From: Microbacteriaceae bacterium UBA4731
Lineage (GTDB): Bacteria; Actinomycetota; Actinomycetes; Actinomycetales; Microbacteriaceae
DNA length: 6,707 bases
Assembly: GCA_002404115.1 (NCBI GenBank)
Contig: DHJB01000063.1
Span: forward strand, 1-6,707
Direction of reading: 5' to 3'
Below the pieces are notes generated by a model. That model worked only from the letters and a program-made list of their open reading frames with translations, searched no databases and was not told where the DNA came from. Shown in pieces: positions 5,525-6,707 of this stretch. The stretch's first letter is position 1. Each line of letters begins with the position of its first letter. The translations under genes and the position numbers were made by a program.

Positions 5525-6508
5525 ATGTCGAACGCAACGCTGACCCCGCGGGAGTCCGTGCACGGCGCCGGAACCCTCGCGGTCGACCCGGACGACGTCG
5601 TCGCCGTTCCGCTGCGGCATCCGTGGCGGTGGATCCTCGCCGTGTTCCTGCTGACCGGCTTCGTCTGCCTCGGCATCTCGTTGTGGCAGAACGAGAACGT
5701 CGACCACGCCACGATCACCGAGTTCATCTTCAACCCGCGGATCCTCAGCGGCGTCGTGCTGACCATTGTGCTCACGGTTGTCGCCATGCTCGTCTCAACG
5801 GTGCTCGGGGTGCTCCTCGCGATCATGCGGCTCTCGAACAACCCCGTGATGAACACGCTGGCCTGGCTATACGTCTGGGCGTTCCGCGGCACCCCACTGC
5901 TGATCCAGATCGTGTTCTGGGGCTACCTGGGGCTCCTGTACTCGCAGATTTCACTGGGGATTCCCTTCACCGATCTCACGATCTTCTCGATTGACACCAA
6001 CACGCTCATCCCCGCCCTGACGGCCGGGCTGCTCGCGCTGACCCTCAACCAGGCCGCCTACTCGGCGGAGATCGTGCGCTCCGGCATGCTCTCGGTTGAC
6101 GAGGGCCAGTACGAGGCCGCGTATTCGGTGGGCATGAGCCCGGTCTTCACCCTGTTCAAGGTCGTGCTGCCGCAGGCCATGCGCGTGATCATTCCGCCGA
6201 TGGGCAACGAAACGATCTCGATGCTCAAGAACACCTCGCTGCTCTCGGTCATCGCCGTACTGGAGTTGTACACGGTCGCCACCCAGATCTCCTCGCAGAA
6301 TCTCCGCCAGGTGGAGCTGCTCCTGGTGGTCAGCTGCTGGTACCTGTTCCTCACCTCGGTGCTCTCGATCCCGCAGTACTACCTCGAGCGGTACTACGGG
6401 CGCGGTAAGGCGAGGAGCCTGCCACCCACGCCCTGTGAACGTGTTCGCGCGATGCTTCGTCGCAGCCGGATCGACAGCCGCAGGACCGACAGGCAGGATG
6501 CCTCATGA
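5525..6508 (+). CDS. polar amino acid ABC transporter permease (HisM family)
   Basis: This 327-residue membrane subunit carries the amino acid across the membrane. A cytoplasmic tail of about 34 residues precedes a first helix (about 36-53) and an external loop. The conserved HisM/GlnP-type core begins near [17 protein letters not shown] (73-89). [12 protein letters not shown] (121-132), typical of this family, and the EAA coupling motif EAAYSVGM...VVLPQA (197-218, with E197, G203, L215 and P216) contact the ATPase. [13 protein letters not shown] (233-245) is also characteristic. The C terminus is an arginine-rich tail (about 298-325). Only one permease gene is present, so a homodimer is likely. 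ATG 5525, four bases after the preceding stop, is preferred; an in-frame TTG at 5489 would overlap the binding-protein gene. The Shine-Dalgarno sequence is weak, so translation is probably coupled to that gene. The stop overlaps the ATPase start by four bases. Confidence 0.92.
   Translation: MSNATLTPRESVHGAGTLAVDPDDVVAVPLRHPWRWILAVFLLTGFVCLGISLWQNENVDHATITEFIFNPRILSGVVLTIVLTVVAMLVSTVLGVLLAIMRLSNNPVMNTLAWLYVWAFRGTPLLIQIVFWGYLGLLYSQISLGIPFTDLTIFSIDTNTLIPALTAGLLALTLNQAAYSAEIVRSGMLSVDEGQYEAAYSVGMSPVFTLFKVVLPQAMRVIIPPMGNETISMLKNTSLLSVIAVLELYTVATQISSQNLRQVELLLVVSCWYLFLTSVLSIPQYYLERYYGRGKARSLPPTPCERVRAMLRRSRIDSRRTDRQDAS
6495..6498 (+). promoter_or_regulatory. ribosome-binding site for the ABC ATPase gene
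   Basis: AGGA lies six bases before ATG 6505, inside the end of the permease gene. Together with the ATGA overlap it supports coupled translation from this start. Confidence 0.5.
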
Positions 6509-6707
6509 CCGACTTCCTCGCGGCCGCGCCGCCCGTTCGCCCGGCGACCGTGGAACCGTTGCTGAGCGCCCTCAAGGTGCGCAAGAGCTACGGCGGCGTC
6601 GAAGTGCTCAAGGGAATCTCCCTCACGGTCGACCCCGGCCAGGTCATGTGCCTGCTCGGCCCTTCCGGCTCGGGAAAATCCACGTTCCTGCGCTGCATCA
6701 ACCACCT
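6505..6707 (+). CDS. amino acid ABC transporter ATP-binding protein, 5' part only
   Basis: Only the first 67 codons and part of the next lie in the window. A short Ala/Pro-rich lead (1-20) is followed by [20 protein letters not shown] (23-42), in which Y29 is the A-loop aromatic residue that stacks on adenine. GPSGSGKST (52-60) is a complete Walker A motif with K58, and FLRCINHL continues as in GlnQ/HisP-type ATPases. It would energise import by the permease encoded just before it, whose stop it overlaps by four bases. The signature motif, Walker B and the rest lie beyond the right edge, so intactness cannot be judged. Confidence 0.92.
   Translation, partial: MTDFLAAAPPVRPATVEPLLSALKVRKSYGGVEVLKGISLTVDPGQVMCLLGPSGSGKSTFLRCINH

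Overview
The window is GC-rich, tightly packed DNA. Its SD motifs, codon use and gene families point to a high-GC actinobacterium. Frequent gcatcc/ggatgc words in coding sequence suggest a Microbacteriaceae-like genome, but that is an inference and was not tested. No RNA genes, insertion sequences, CRISPR arrays or phage genes are visible, and no gap between genes exceeds about 115 bases.

Layout. The left part (37-2445) reads leftward. It holds a Pr6Pr-type six-helix membrane protein (37-732) and, upstream of it, a PucR/CdaR-family transcription regulator (844-2445). A 102-bp divergent control region (2446-2547) carries a near-perfect 20-bp palindrome (2464-2483), a probable operator, and a second shorter inverted repeat (2495-2516). 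Everything to the right reads rightward in close order. The genes are a COG3375-type GNAT acyltransferase (2548-3420) and an enolase-superfamily enzyme of the N-succinylamino acid racemase/o-succinylbenzoate synthase (NSAR/OSBS) type (3417-4526, 4-base overlap). A lipoprotein amino-acid-binding protein (4588-5520), a HisM-type permease (5525-6508) and an ABC ATPase cut by the window edge (6505->6707, 4-base overlap) follow.

How the genes fit together (inference). In Geobacillus kaustophilus a GNAT N-succinyltransferase, an NSAR and an M20 desuccinylase convert D-amino acids irreversibly to L-amino acids. Here the first two steps sit in one run with a complete-looking polar amino acid importer and opposite a PucR regulator. 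The best reading is an inducible operon that imports a D-amino acid or another amino acid derivative, N-acylates it and racemises the N-acyl product. The deacylase is not in the window and would be expected beyond the right edge or elsewhere in the genome. There are no menaquinone genes nearby, which argues against the enolase member serving only as MenC. The most notable items are this gene combination, the operator-like palindrome placed over the predicted pucR -35 element, and the absence of ribosome-binding sites at both leftward genes, which suggests leaderless mRNAs.
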